Notes under the pieces: model-generated | Seen by the model: the letters and a program-made list of their open reading frames with translations, nothing else | What the model was told of the DNA's origin: nothing | Database searches by the model: none | NCBI GenBank assembly: GCA_963752855.1 | Contig: CAVVZX010000035.1 | Location: 62,001-126,000 of the forward strand | Source of the DNA: DATJPW01 sp963752855 | GTDB lineage: Bacteria; Desulfobacterota; Desulfomonilia; Desulfomonilales; Desulfomonilaceae | Length of the DNA: 64,000 nt | Direction: 5' to 3' | Made by a program: the position numbers and the translations under genes | Shown here: positions 8,752 through 17,616 of the stretch, piece after piece | Layout: every line of letters starts with the position of its first letter | Numbering within the stretch: the first letter of the stretch is position 1

Positions 8752-9279
8752 ATGCAAGAAGAATACAAGACAATTGACTTGCGTAAAGAAGAAAAGCAAA
8801 AGCTTGAGCGCAGCCATGAGCATGAAACTCTCGATTCGTTAGAATCTAATCGAGAAGGCATCATCACAAAAGAAGCGCTGGAAGGGCTTGTTCGAGAGAA
8901 AGCGCAGCGGGCCTCACGACGAAAATGGGCCGGCAGATTACTTATCATTTTCGGAGTCGTTCTCATGCTTGGTTCCTGCCCGTTTTACGTCATTTCCGGG
9001 GCCGGGTCCGGGACCATTTTCGCTGCATTGGCTTTGATCGGAGGCGGGAGCGCGTTGCTGGCGTGGCGTCCACGGTTGAAGAATACGAACGAAGCGGTGC
9101 TCATTGCCATGAAATACGGAAACAGGCTGACAGCCACAACGCTGGCGCTGGAAATGGACATATCATTCGGCAAGGCTGAAAAGATAATCCAAGAGCTTGT
9201 CCGCTCCGGGATAGCGGAAATCGACCTCGATCACAAATATCCCGATCACACCATCACGTACAAGATCAAAGGGCTTTGA
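8752..9279 (+). CDS. Two-helix membrane protein of unknown function with a C-terminal winged-helix-like segment
   Basis: 175 residues, divergent from the carboxypeptidase gene with TGAGGA before the ATG. Residues 1-55 are highly charged and probably cytoplasmic (KEEKQKLERSHEHETLDSL). Two hydrophobic segments follow (WAGRLLIIFGVVLMLGS, then GTIFAALALIGGGSALLAW). The last 65 residues (AVLIAMKYGNRLTATTLALEMDIS...KIIQELVRSGIAEIDLD) look like a small winged-helix domain of the kind also seen in other bacterial membrane proteins. I do not recognise the family by name. The sequence is intact. Confidence 0.6.
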   Translation: MQEEYKTIDLRKEEKQKLERSHEHETLDSLESNREGIITKEALEGLVREKAQRASRRKWAGRLLIIFGVVLMLGSCPFYVISGAGSGTIFAALALIGGGSALLAWRPRLKNTNEAVLIAMKYGNRLTATTLALEMDISFGKAEKIIQELVRSGIAEIDLDHKYPDHTITYKIKGL

Positions 9280-9594
9280 TAGAGGAGCGGCAAATCGTTG
9301 TAACCCCTCAGTTAGTCTGGGGCGCCGCCCTGTCATTGCAAGTAGTGAATAGTCGCACGGTTCCAGCATGCAATTCGGAAAGCTGGAGATTGCTTCGCTC
9401 CGCTCGCAATGACATCGAGGGCCTGTACGCTCTGTCTTTGGTGACGGCAGGATTGCAAATCGTGCCGTTCCTGGAGAGGACGGCGCATGGAAACAGACCG
9501 GCAGGACGCCGGTCCCTACCAACAGAGTTTTGGCCAAGTCGATGATGGAGATGTGTGGCTGGATGGCAATCGCCAGCCACTCGAGATTCCCGGA
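9280..9594. repeat. Repeat-filled intergenic region
   Basis: 315 bases between convergent genes. TGTCATTGC (9331-9339) and GCAATGACA (9406-9414) are perfect inverted ends of an element containing GATTGCTTCGCTCCGC, a form common to many bacterial extragenic repeats. A second small hairpin, GACCGGC/GCCGGTC, sits at 9496-9514. I see no gene here. Confidence 0.5.
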
Positions 9595-10430
9595 TCACCG
9601 ACAAAACGGCCAGGGATAATATGGCATTACCGGGTACACCGGTCCGCACGGCGCTTTGGGTCGAGGCGCACGGGGCTTCGTGGGTTCGCTTGGCTTGGGA
9701 ATTGTCGGTCTCTCCACCACGGAAGGCGTCGGAGCGATAGGCGTTGCTTGAGGCGGCGCTTTCCGGGCCGTTGGAGGTTGAGGCGGGGCCTGGGGTTGCG
9801 GTGGCGCCGGCGGCGCCGGAGCAGCCTGAACAGGTGGTAGGGTCTGAGGTGGTGGCGTCTGAGCCCGCGGGGCGCGGGACGTGCCGGAGCAGCCTGAACG
9901 GGCGGCAGGGTCTGAGGTGGTGGTGTCTGAGCCCCGGGGGAGCAGGACGCTGCCGGAGGAGCAGCCTGAGCAGGTGGCGCTACCGCCACTGGAGGCGCGG
10001 GTGTTACAGGCGCTGGGGCCGGAGCAGGCGTACGTGTGCGGGGAGTCTCACGCGGGATTTCCGCTTGAGGTGGAGTGCGTCTGGCAGTTGGCGGTCGAAT
10101 TCCGGGTGTCACACTTGGTTGAAAGGGCGGCGGAGTCCTGGCCACCGGAGGTTTGGCGCCCGGCGGGGTCTTCGTTTTTTTCGGATAAGTGGGGGGTCTT
10201 TTGCATGGCGGCTTCACCGGCACGCATTGCAGTCGGCGGCCGGCGGGCGGCGGCGGACAGGTCTGACCGAGCCCCAGGCATATTCCCAGCAACTGGCAGG
10301 GGGCCATTACGATGTCCGAGACAATATCAACAAGCCCGTCGGAGTAGCCTTCGGGTTGCTGCTGATAACCCCAACCATATTGACAAGATAAGACAAAACA
10401 TACCAATACGGGTAATAGAATGCGTTTCAT
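9595..10430 (-). CDS. Proline-rich secreted or lipid-anchored protein (frameshift near 9880)
   Basis: The ATG at 10430 starts MKRILLPVLVCFVLSCQYG, a signal peptide with a possible lipobox (VLSC). A short Cys-containing region follows (MAPCQLLGICLGLGQTCPPPP...CVPVKPPC). About 180 residues then consist mostly of Pro, Ala, Thr and Lys/Arg (TPPPFQPSVTPGIRPPTA style). One base break near 9880 separates this from a matching tail, QPQAPPQPPTARKAPPQ...VYPVMPYYPWPFCR, that ends at 9595. Without the repair the tail becomes an implausible Arg-rich peptide. It is probably a periplasm-spanning or surface protein; no enzymatic domain is visible. Confidence 0.6.
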
Positions 10431-10810
10431 AATAGTCCCTACCCCCGAAATAAACGCTAGATCTGCCCATGTTAGAGAACCGAACCGCAAAAGTCAATGA
10501 AGGCCCACGAAACACTAGCATCAGACAGTTTCAGGCGCTGCCCACCGGCAAATCGTCCCGTTCTGATTCGTTTTGTAGGGCGGACCACGTGTCCGCCCAG
10601 GGCAGACACATGGTCTGCCCCACAGATGCCATTGGGAGCGAGGAAGATATACACTTACCCGCTCCCTTTTCTCGGAGACAAGCTTTCATCGGATCTCAAT
10701 GACGTCCTTCACATGACGAATCCTAATATCCGCTTGCGTCCTAGGTTAATGGCAGGCTATGATCCTTACATTTTCAATCATATGCAGTCATATAAGCGCG
10801 AGGTGGGGAA
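10431..10810. repeat. Intergenic region with paired hairpin repeats
   Basis: 380 bases between the proline-rich protein and the MFS gene, which are divergent. At 10578-10620 two adjacent hairpins occur, GGGCGGAC/GTCCGCCC and GGGCAGAC/GTCTGCCC, separated by one base, a dispersed repeat type. The remaining sequence should contain both promoters. The MFS gene has AGGTGGGGAA just before its ATG. No further gene is seen. Confidence 0.5.
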
Positions 10811-12053
10811 ATGAGTGACAAGCGGTTCCATTACGGTTGGGTAGTGATTCTCACAGGCTTGCTGGTAACCATTGGGGCGCACGGGTTTGGCCGGATGTCG
10901 TATACGCTCATCCTGCCCGCCATGAAGGACGGACTTGGTTTCAACTACACTCAACTTGGTCTTGCTCGGCACCGGGAATTTCGTGGGATACCTGCTGATG
11001 GCGATCATAGGCGGGTTCCTGGCGGCCCGATTCGGGACTCGCATAGTGATAGCCCTGGCCCTCGTACTCATGGGCATTACCATGATCCTGACAGGATTGG
11101 CTGAGACATTCGGGTTTGCGTTTGCCATGAGATTGATGACAGGTCTTGGAAACGGCGCAGCTTACGTCCCGGCTATGGCTTTAGGTTCGGCCTGGTTTGC
11201 GATTGAACGCCGGGGAATTGCAACAGGGATTGTTTCGGCAGGTATCGGCGGAGGCACAATGATCGCTAGCTACGTAGTGCCACGAATACTAGCGGTTTAC
11301 GGGCAGGAAGGATGGAGTTTTGCATGGTACTATCTCGGGGGGGCGGTCCTTGTGATCGCTGCAATAGCCGCGATATTGATCCGAAGCCGGCCTGCTGAAA
11401 TGGGGCTTCAGCAGGTTGGCGCCAAAGAGGGCGCCGTAGCTACGGCTCCAGCAAAGGGAACAGTGGCGCCGCTTGATTGGGGCAAGATCTATAAAATGGC
11501 CCCTGTTTGGTATCTAGGGATTGTCTATTTCATGTACGGATTTTCGTACGTCATCTACATGACCTTTTTTAACGCTTATCTCTGTAAGGAAATGGGTATG
11601 ACCTCGGCGGAGGCGAGCTGGCTCTGGTTCCTGGTAGGTCTGCTGAGCATTTTCTGCGGAATAATCTGGGGATGGTTATCGGACAAACTCGGCCGGGCAT
11701 GGGGCGCGGCCCTGGCATACCTCGTTCTCGGCATTTCTTACGCAATTCTGGCGTTATTGCAATTTAAAGCGGGGTTCTATTTGTCCGCCGTGATTTTCGG
11801 CCTTACCGCATGGAGCATCCCGACTATAATGGCCGCGACAGCGGGCGATTACGTTGGTCCCAGACTGGCCCCGGCAGGCCTGGGGTTTATCACATTATTT
11901 TTTGGAATAGGACAGGCGTTGGGGCCGGGAGTCGGCGGGTACTTGGCAGATATTACAAAATCTTTTCAAGGTCCCTTCCTTTTGGCCGTCGGTGTATCAG
12001 TATTAGGCGCAATTCTGTCATTGCGATTGCGGCGCATCCACACGGAAGATTAA
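10811..12053 (+). CDS. Major facilitator superfamily transporter (frameshift near 10965)
   Basis: About 413 residues and roughly 12 membrane helices, the size of oxalate/formate-antiporter-like and monocarboxylate MFS carriers. The first helix is FHYGWVVILTGLLVTIGAHGF. One extra base near 10965 splits it; repaired, LGLLGTGNFVGYLLMAIIGG continues into FLAARFGTRIVIALALVLMG, the loop 2-3 signature. A second signature, WGWLSDKLGRAWGAALAYL, opens the C-terminal half. It probably moves an organic acid across the cytoplasmic membrane. It lies just upstream of the TetR-SDR fusion and acyl-CoA ligase, so the carrier may belong to the same catabolic island. Confidence 0.8.
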
Positions 12054-12295
12054 TATATTTCAGGAACAGTTGTCTGCGACTGCAGGTCTTGCCGCCTGAC
12101 ACATGCGGTGTCTTACGGTCAGCCCGGACAGCGTCTGGGCAGGCTCAGCCTGCCTTACGCGTTCAAGTCAGGCAGGACTGGAAACCTGCTCCCGACACGG
12201 ACATGGCTACGGCGGGATGCCCGCCTACTGCCTCTGCCCCCGTCGTAAGAAAATGAAAGATCGACTAACAATTTTTGTTGACTCTCTTTTCTCAG
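12054..12295. repeat. Intergenic GC-rich repeat region
   Basis: About 240 bases with several short inverted pairs, such as GGGCAGGCTCAGCCTGCC at 12140-12160 and CAGGCAGGACTGG...CCTGC just after. They resemble the dispersed elements elsewhere in the window. A TTGACT at about 12281, close to the coding start, may be part of a promoter. No gene is seen. Confidence 0.4.
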
Positions 12296-13738
12296 ATGGA
12301 TAGGATGAGTGACTGTTCGGAAAGTGAGCGACCGCTCGGTAAAACAAGAAAGACATCCGTGCCCTCAAGTGTCGTCCCCACCACGGTCAAGAACCCGGAA
12401 TTAGTCGAAAAACGCCGGGAACAGATCGTCCTCGCCGCTATTAAGCTGTTTTCACAAAAAGGCTTCCATAAAACCACTTTGAGAGATTTGGCGGAAGAAT
12501 CAGGACTCAGCCAGGGAAACATCTACGATTACGTCGGAACAAAAGAAGACATCTTCTTTCTGATCCACCAGTTCGCGGCCGGGTCCGCCATGGCCGCTAT
12601 CAAGAAGAGCATCGAGAATATTCGAGATCCCATGGAGAAATTCCGGCGTCTGATCCGGGCTGAATTTAACACCATGGATCAATTGGCCGATGCGATAATG
12701 CTGATTTACCAAGAGGGCCATATCCTGGACAGGCCTTTTTTGCGCAATCTTTTGCGAAAGGAAAGGGCGCATCTTGAATTATTTGAAGTCGTCATCGAGG
12801 AGTGCCAAGAGAAGGGGCTCCTCAAGGATTGCAATCCTCGTGTCGTATCGAATCTTATTAAATCCATGGTAGACGCCTGGGTGCTCAAACGCTGGGACCT
12901 CCGGGGATATGCTACCGCGCTGGAAATGGAAGAATCGATTCTGAGTCTTCTGTTCAAAGGATCACTTGTCCAGGAGCCACATGGCGCTTCGTATCGTGAG
13001 AATTCAAGCCCTTTGGCTGGTAAATCAGCCCTCGTGATAAACGCCGGGACCTTTTTGGGCGCCACAGCGCTCTCTTTTCTGGCTTCACATGAGGTTCGAG
13101 TGGTAGCGCATTTGGATGCTGTTCGTAAGAAACGTGAATACCCTGTCGTTCCGGACGACGGCAAAAATATCAGTTATTTTGCTGAGAAGGACTGCGGCCC
13201 TTTGACGCCTGAATTGTTTCGACAGATAGAGACTGAAATCGGCCCAATTGACATCTGCATACATGACATTGGCATCGGCAATTTAAGAATGCCGACAGCG
13301 CCGGGAGAGAAAACGACGGGAGGCCGTCGTCTGGAAGAAAATTTGGCCTGCGCGGAAAATCTTGCTCCTACAATTTATGAACACATGTCCAAGAGATCTG
13401 CAGGGCGAATCATCTATTTGGCGCCATGGTCGTGGGACAAATATGCCAACCCTATTCGGTACGAAACCGTCAAGGGCGGAACTATCGCGTTGACAAAAAC
13501 TGTGGCAAAGACAATGGCGCAACACCAGGTAAATGTGAACTGCATTTTGCCGGGATTCATCAAAACGATTCGTCCGTCAAGAATTGAAAAGGAACTGGCG
13601 AACGATTTAATCGAGCAGATTCCCGCCCGGCGGTTGGGCGAAGTGACCGATTTGATCGATGCCGTCTTGTTCTTGGCCGGAGACGCGTCAAAATATGTGA
13701 CCGGTCAAGTTCTCAGATGTACAGGTGGAGATAGCTGA
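12296..13738 (+). CDS. TetR regulator fused to a short-chain dehydrogenase-like domain
   Basis: One intact reading frame of about 480 residues. Residues about 40-90 are a TetR DNA-binding domain (EQIVLAAIKLFSQKGFHKTT, then LAEESGLSQGNIYDYVGTKED), followed by a TetR-type ligand domain to about residue 230. From about residue 245 an SDR Rossmann fold begins (KSALVINAGTFLGATALSFLA). It continues with IDICIHDIGIG and APWSWDKYANPIRYETVKGG (Y-x-x-x-K) to the SDR tail AGDASKYVTGQVLRCTGG. The glycine-rich motif is degenerate (NAGTFLGA), so the SDR part may bind a ligand or nucleotide instead of catalysing. It may be a metabolite-sensing repressor of the adjacent acyl-CoA ligase and dehydratase genes. 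Confidence 0.8.
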   Translation: MDRMSDCSESERPLGKTRKTSVPSSVVPTTVKNPELVEKRREQIVLAAIKLFSQKGFHKTTLRDLAEESGLSQGNIYDYVGTKEDIFFLIHQFAAGSAMAAIKKSIENIRDPMEKFRRLIRAEFNTMDQLADAIMLIYQEGHILDRPFLRNLLRKERAHLELFEVVIEECQEKGLLKDCNPRVVSNLIKSMVDAWVLKRWDLRGYATALEMEESILSLLFKGSLVQEPHGASYRENSSPLAGKSALVINAGTFLGATALSFLASHEVRVVAHLDAVRKKREYPVVPDDGKNISYFAEKDCGPLTPELFRQIETEIGPIDICIHDIGIGNLRMPTAPGEKTTGGRRLEENLACAENLAPTIYEHMSKRSAGRIIYLAPWSWDKYANPIRYETVKGGTIALTKTVAKTMAQHQVNVNCILPGFIKTIRPSRIEKELANDLIEQIPARRLGEVTDLIDAVLFLAGDASKYVTGQVLRCTGGDS

Positions 13739-13754
13739 GTGAGGAGACACAAGG

Positions 13755-15431
13755 ATGTCGATCTATCAAGAAAGGCCTTGGCTCAGTTCTTATCCGGATT
13801 GGGTCCCTCATGATCTGGACCTCGCAGGATTTACGGCCGTAGAAGATTTCAATTTCTCCGCGACACGCAGACCCGAAGCTCCCGCAATTTATTACTTTGA
13901 CCATGTAATTTCATACGGTGAAATAGACCGCTTTTCAGACGCCCTGGCTGTCGGATTCCAAGATCTGGGGCTCAACAAAGGTGATCGCATCATCGTAGAC
14001 CTTCAGAACGTGCCGCAAGTTCTTATTGCTGTTTATGCCGCATGGAAGCTCGGGGCCATCGTGGTTCCAGTGAACCCTATGTACAGGGAAAAGGAACTCG
14101 CTTATTTTTGCCAGGACTCCGGCGCCAAGATCTTTTTGACGCTCCAAGAGACTGCGGCAAATTTGGATCTGTCGTTTTTGCGGGAAGCTCAAGTTAACAC
14201 GATCATCACAACGTCCCCTCTGGATTTCTTGCCGCCTGGGGCGGAAACACCCGATCTGTTGCAAGGAATTAGGCGAACCAAGGTCGAAGGCGCTTTGGAA
14301 TTATCCGATCTCCTGACCAAGTATGCGGGCAAAAAGCCCAATGTGGTCAAGGTCTCCAGCACGGATATAGCATATTTAACTTATACCTCCGGAACCACCG
14401 GCCGCCCTAAAGGCGCAATGAATACCCACGGGAATGTCGCATTCAGCGCTCGGGTATATCGCTCTATGATGCGGCTTGACGAAACGGATGTGGTTCTGGG
14501 TGTCGCTCCGTTGTTTCACGTGACGGGCGAGGTGGCTCACTCGGCTGTCGCTGCGCTGGTCGGAATCCCGCTCGTTCTGTATTACCGCTTCGATCCCGGC
14601 GAAACTCTTCGTTTAATTGAACGCTGGAAAGTGACCATGACCGTCGCCGCGATAACTGTGTACATTGCGTTGATGAATCACCCTGATATCAAAAAGAGAA
14701 ACCTATCCTCCTTCATCAAGGCTTATAGTGGCGGGGCACCGGTTTCCGAGGCTACCGTCAAGCAGTTTGGCGATCTTACAGGCCTTTATCTTCACAATGT
14801 ATACGGTATGACGGAAACCACCTCGCCGTCTCACATAGTCCCCTGGGGAAAAAGGGCCCCTGTTGATTCGGAGAGTGGGGCTCTTTCAGTAGGCGTTCCT
14901 GTCCCTAACTCGGTTATACGCATCGTCGATGATGAAAAAGGAGTAGCGGACCTGGCCCCCGGCGAAGTAGGAGAAATTGCGGACCGCGGGCCGATGGTTG
15001 TTCCCGGTTATTGGGAAAAACCTGAAGAAACGGATGAAGCCATTAGAGATGGATGGCTGTTCACCGGTGACGTCGGCAAAATGGACGAGAACGGCTGGTT
15101 TTATGTTGTTGATCGGAAAAAGGACATGATTATCGCCTCTGGTTTTAAGGTTTGGCCGCGTGATGTGGAGGATGTAATCTATCAACACCCGGCGGTTCGG
15201 GAAGCGGCTGTCGTAGGTATTCCCGACGCATATCGGGGTGAGACGGTAAAGGCGTATGTGGCTTTAAAGGACGGTATGGAGAAGGAAATTGTGCCTGAGG
15301 ACCTGATATCCTTCTGCAAAAGCCGAATGGCCGCCTACAAATACCCTAGGCAAGTCGAGTTTGTGCCTGAGATCCCAAAGACACTAACGGGAAAATTCCT
15401 GAGGCGGGCTTTGCGAGACCAGGGAAAATAG
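13755..15431 (+). CDS. AMP-forming acyl-CoA synthetase
   Basis: Intact 558-residue ANL-superfamily ligase that activates a carboxylic acid with ATP and CoA through an acyl-adenylate. The P-loop-like motif YTSGTTGRPKGAMN is near residue 213. YGMTETTSPSH (A5) is near residue 350, GWLFTGDVGKMD near 430, and the hinge/A8 stretch DRKKDMIIASGFKVWPRDVE near 453. The catalytic Lys is in PKTLTGKFLRRALR near the C-terminus. It starts 16 bases after the TetR-SDR gene and is followed by a 4-hydroxybutyryl-CoA dehydratase homologue. A short or branched hydroxy or unsaturated acid is a reasonable substrate; this is not provable from sequence. Confidence 0.9.
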   Translation: MSIYQERPWLSSYPDWVPHDLDLAGFTAVEDFNFSATRRPEAPAIYYFDHVISYGEIDRFSDALAVGFQDLGLNKGDRIIVDLQNVPQVLIAVYAAWKLGAIVVPVNPMYREKELAYFCQDSGAKIFLTLQETAANLDLSFLREAQVNTIITTSPLDFLPPGAETPDLLQGIRRTKVEGALELSDLLTKYAGKKPNVVKVSSTDIAYLTYTSGTTGRPKGAMNTHGNVAFSARVYRSMMRLDETDVVLGVAPLFHVTGEVAHSAVAALVGIPLVLYYRFDPGETLRLIERWKVTMTVAAITVYIALMNHPDIKKRNLSSFIKAYSGGAPVSEATVKQFGDLTGLYLHNVYGMTETTSPSHIVPWGKRAPVDSESGALSVGVPVPNSVIRIVDDEKGVADLAPGEVGEIADRGPMVVPGYWEKPEETDEAIRDGWLFTGDVGKMDENGWFYVVDRKKDMIIASGFKVWPRDVEDVIYQHPAVREAAVVGIPDAYRGETVKAYVALKDGMEKEIVPEDLISFCKSRMAAYKYPRQVEFVPEIPKTLTGKFLRRALRDQGK

Positions 15432-15510
15432 CTAATCTGTTTGAAGCCTTACTCACCGCATTTAGCCACCCGGCAATGATAACGTTCATTTATTCAAGGA
15501 GCACACAGCT

Positions 15511-17070
15511 ATGATGACCGGCAAACAATATATAGAGTCATTACGGGAATTGCGGCCGGAAGTTTATTTTATGGGAGAAAAAATTGACAGTGTCGTCGAT
15601 GAACCCATGTTCCAACCGCATGTGCATACTGCTGCGCTCACATATGAGCTGGCCCATGATCCTTTGCACGAAGAGGTAATGACCGCGACCTCGCATCTCA
15701 CCGGCCAAAAGATTAATCGGTTCACACATATTCACCAAAGCGTAGATGATCTGGTGAAAAAGATAAGAATGATGCGCCTGTTAGGTCAGAAAACAGGCAC
15801 CTGCTTCCAGCGTTGCGTAGGGTTTGATGGACTGAACGCTATTTATGCCATCTCGTACGATGTCGATCAAAAATACGGGACTGATTACCACCAGCGATTC
15901 AAGAATTTCCTGCAGTACGTTCAGGAAAACGATCTCATGTCCGCAGGGGCTATGACCGATGCCCGAGGGGATAGGAGCCTCAAGCCCAGCCAGCAGGCAA
16001 ATCGCAATCTGTATTTGCACATCCTGGATAAAACGAATGACGGAATAATCGTTAACGGAGCAAAGGCCCATATAACAGGCGTAATCAATTCTCACGAGAT
16101 CATCGCAATGCCCACGAGGGCCATGACGGAGGAAGACAAGGACTTTGCCGTTTCCTTCGCCATCCCGGTAAACACGCCGGGGATAAAGCTGATCTTTGCT
16201 CGCCAGACGAACGACAGCCGCCGTCTGGAAAGTCCTCTGGATACGGGCAATCCGAAATATGCCAATGTCGGCGGTGAGGCGCTCATAACTTTCACAAACG
16301 TGTTTGTCCCGTGGGAGCGAGTTTTCATGGCAGGCGAATATGAATTCACCGGCCAATTAGTGGAAACATTCGCGGGTCACCATCGGGCAAATTACGGTGG
16401 CTGCAAGGTAGGTCTTGCCGATGTGGTCTGCGGAGGGTCTCAATGGCTGGCGGACGCTCACGGGCTTGCCAAGGCTTCACATATTCTCGATAAACTCACG
16501 GAAATTGTCACTATGGCCGAGACGTGCTGGTCGTGCAGTTTGGCCTGTTCTTACGAGGGCCACAGGACGCCATCAGGCGCATACAGCGTCAATCCTTTGC
16601 TTGCCAGTGTCACAAAGCTGAACATAACCCGCATGGTTTATGAATGGATGCGCATCGCCCAGGATATCGCCGGGGGGAAAATTATCACTTTGCCTGCTGA
16701 AAGCGATTTGAACAGCCCTGAAATCGGAGACATGGTCGCCGAATACTTTGCGGGCAAGGCTGGGGTGGATGTTCACAATATTATCAAAATGCTAAGACTA
16801 ATAGAAAACATGTCTGTGGGGGCCGGGTTGCCCGAAGCTATGCACGGCGCAGGGTCGCCAGCGGCCCAGAAGATAATAATTGCCCGCCGTAGCAATATCG
16901 AAAAGAAACGCGAATTGGCTGAAACGATAGCAGGTATAAGAAGAGATGAGAATTTCGAGAAGGTGATCGGAAAAACCGAAGAGGAACACTGGCAAGAGAC
17001 GAAAAAGAAGATCAGTGAACAGCGAGTGAAGATCTGCGCTGGAGTGGTCGGTCAATCAAACAAAAAGTAG
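15511..17070 (+). CDS. 4-hydroxybutyryl-CoA dehydratase/vinylacetyl-CoA isomerase-family enzyme, copy 1
   Basis: Intact 519-residue FAD and [4Fe-4S] enzyme of the AbfD / HpaB-like flavoprotein family. The characterised member dehydrates 4-hydroxybutyryl-CoA to crotonyl-CoA by a ketyl-radical mechanism. The cluster ligands are visible: CFQRC (Cys98, Cys102) and H-x6-C in HRANYGGC (His291, Cys298), matching the Clostridium aminobutyricum pattern of C99, C103, H292 and C299. TATSHLTGQKINRFTHIHQS is the conserved flavin/substrate region. AAGGAG precedes the ATG. It follows the acyl-CoA ligase, so the pair could activate and then dehydrate or isomerise an acid. The exact substrate is open, since the family also acts on related CoA esters. 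Confidence 0.85.
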   Translation: MMTGKQYIESLRELRPEVYFMGEKIDSVVDEPMFQPHVHTAALTYELAHDPLHEEVMTATSHLTGQKINRFTHIHQSVDDLVKKIRMMRLLGQKTGTCFQRCVGFDGLNAIYAISYDVDQKYGTDYHQRFKNFLQYVQENDLMSAGAMTDARGDRSLKPSQQANRNLYLHILDKTNDGIIVNGAKAHITGVINSHEIIAMPTRAMTEEDKDFAVSFAIPVNTPGIKLIFARQTNDSRRLESPLDTGNPKYANVGGEALITFTNVFVPWERVFMAGEYEFTGQLVETFAGHHRANYGGCKVGLADVVCGGSQWLADAHGLAKASHILDKLTEIVTMAETCWSCSLACSYEGHRTPSGAYSVNPLLASVTKLNITRMVYEWMRIAQDIAGGKIITLPAESDLNSPEIGDMVAEYFAGKAGVDVHNIIKMLRLIENMSVGAGLPEAMHGAGSPAAQKIIIARRSNIEKKRELAETIAGIRRDENFEKVIGKTEEEHWQETKKKISEQRVKICAGVVGQSNKK

Positions 17071-17084
17071 GTCCCGTAGTTGGA

Positions 17085-17240
17085 ATTGTAGGGGCGCACG
17101 GCCGTGCGCCCGCATGCCTAAAGGTCGGATGAGAGTTGGTAGCGACCGGCGCTGTGCCGGTAGATGCTACGCAAATCGTTCATGTACGACTTTATGAACC
17201 GGATTCGACCGGCGCCGGGGCCGGTCGCTACCATGAGCAA
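17085..17240. repeat. Palindrome plus MITE-like element with perfect 12-bp terminal inverted repeats
   Basis: GGGCGCACGGCCGTGCGCCC at 17092-17111 is a perfect 20-bp palindrome. Immediately after, GGTAGCGACCGG (17138-17149) and CCGGTCGCTACC (17221-17232) are perfect inverted ends around 71 bases. The same right end, CCGGTCGCTACCA, recurs at 35335-35347. The element invades the upstream side of the small Cys-rich gene and extends its open frame artificially. Confidence 0.6.
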
Positions 17241-17294
17241 TGCGGGTTCGTGCGAGTACCTACAGGTACGACTATTGACGGGCTAGAGATTCCT

Positions 17295-17603
17295 GTGACG
17301 AGTGTAAAACTTCAGATCCAATACTGTGGAGGCTGCAATCCCGAAATAGATCGAGCTTCACTAGTGGCGCATTTGAAACAGCTTATTGAATCGGCCGGTT
17401 TAAAGCCGATCCTCTGCAAGGACGATCAAGCCGATTGGGTGATCCTGGTCAATGGATGCGCCCGGGCCTGTCTGGAAGAACAATTTCCGGAATCCCGAAG
17501 AAGGCCCAGGCGCATATCAGTGCAAGGGAGCAATTTCGATTATCGACCCGTGGCGGAAAACGAGCTGCCACGGACAGTCTGGGAGACAATTAGAAAGCTT
17601 TGA
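17295..17603 (+). CDS. Small cysteine-containing protein of unknown function
   Basis: About 102 residues from the GTG at 17295; the open frame extends to 17136 only through repeat DNA, so the shorter start is preferred. The core is KLQIQYCGGCNPEIDR, then LVAHLKQLIESAGLKPILC, then DWVILVNGCARACL. The CxxC (CGGC) and the later Cys pair suggest a metal or Fe-S site or a redox role. It lies between the dehydratase homologue and an SDR on the same strand, 13 bases before the SDR start, so it is probably part of the same operon. I do not recognise a named family. Confidence 0.6.
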   Translation: MTSVKLQIQYCGGCNPEIDRASLVAHLKQLIESAGLKPILCKDDQADWVILVNGCARACLEEQFPESRRRPRRISVQGSNFDYRPVAENELPRTVWETIRKL

Positions 17604-17616
17604 AAAGGACAAGCTC

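Noticed and set aside
9744..10391. A 215-codon plus-strand open frame rich in Gly, Arg and Trp
   Set aside because: It is the antisense of the proline-rich gene (CCN codons read as GGN); no independent evidence.
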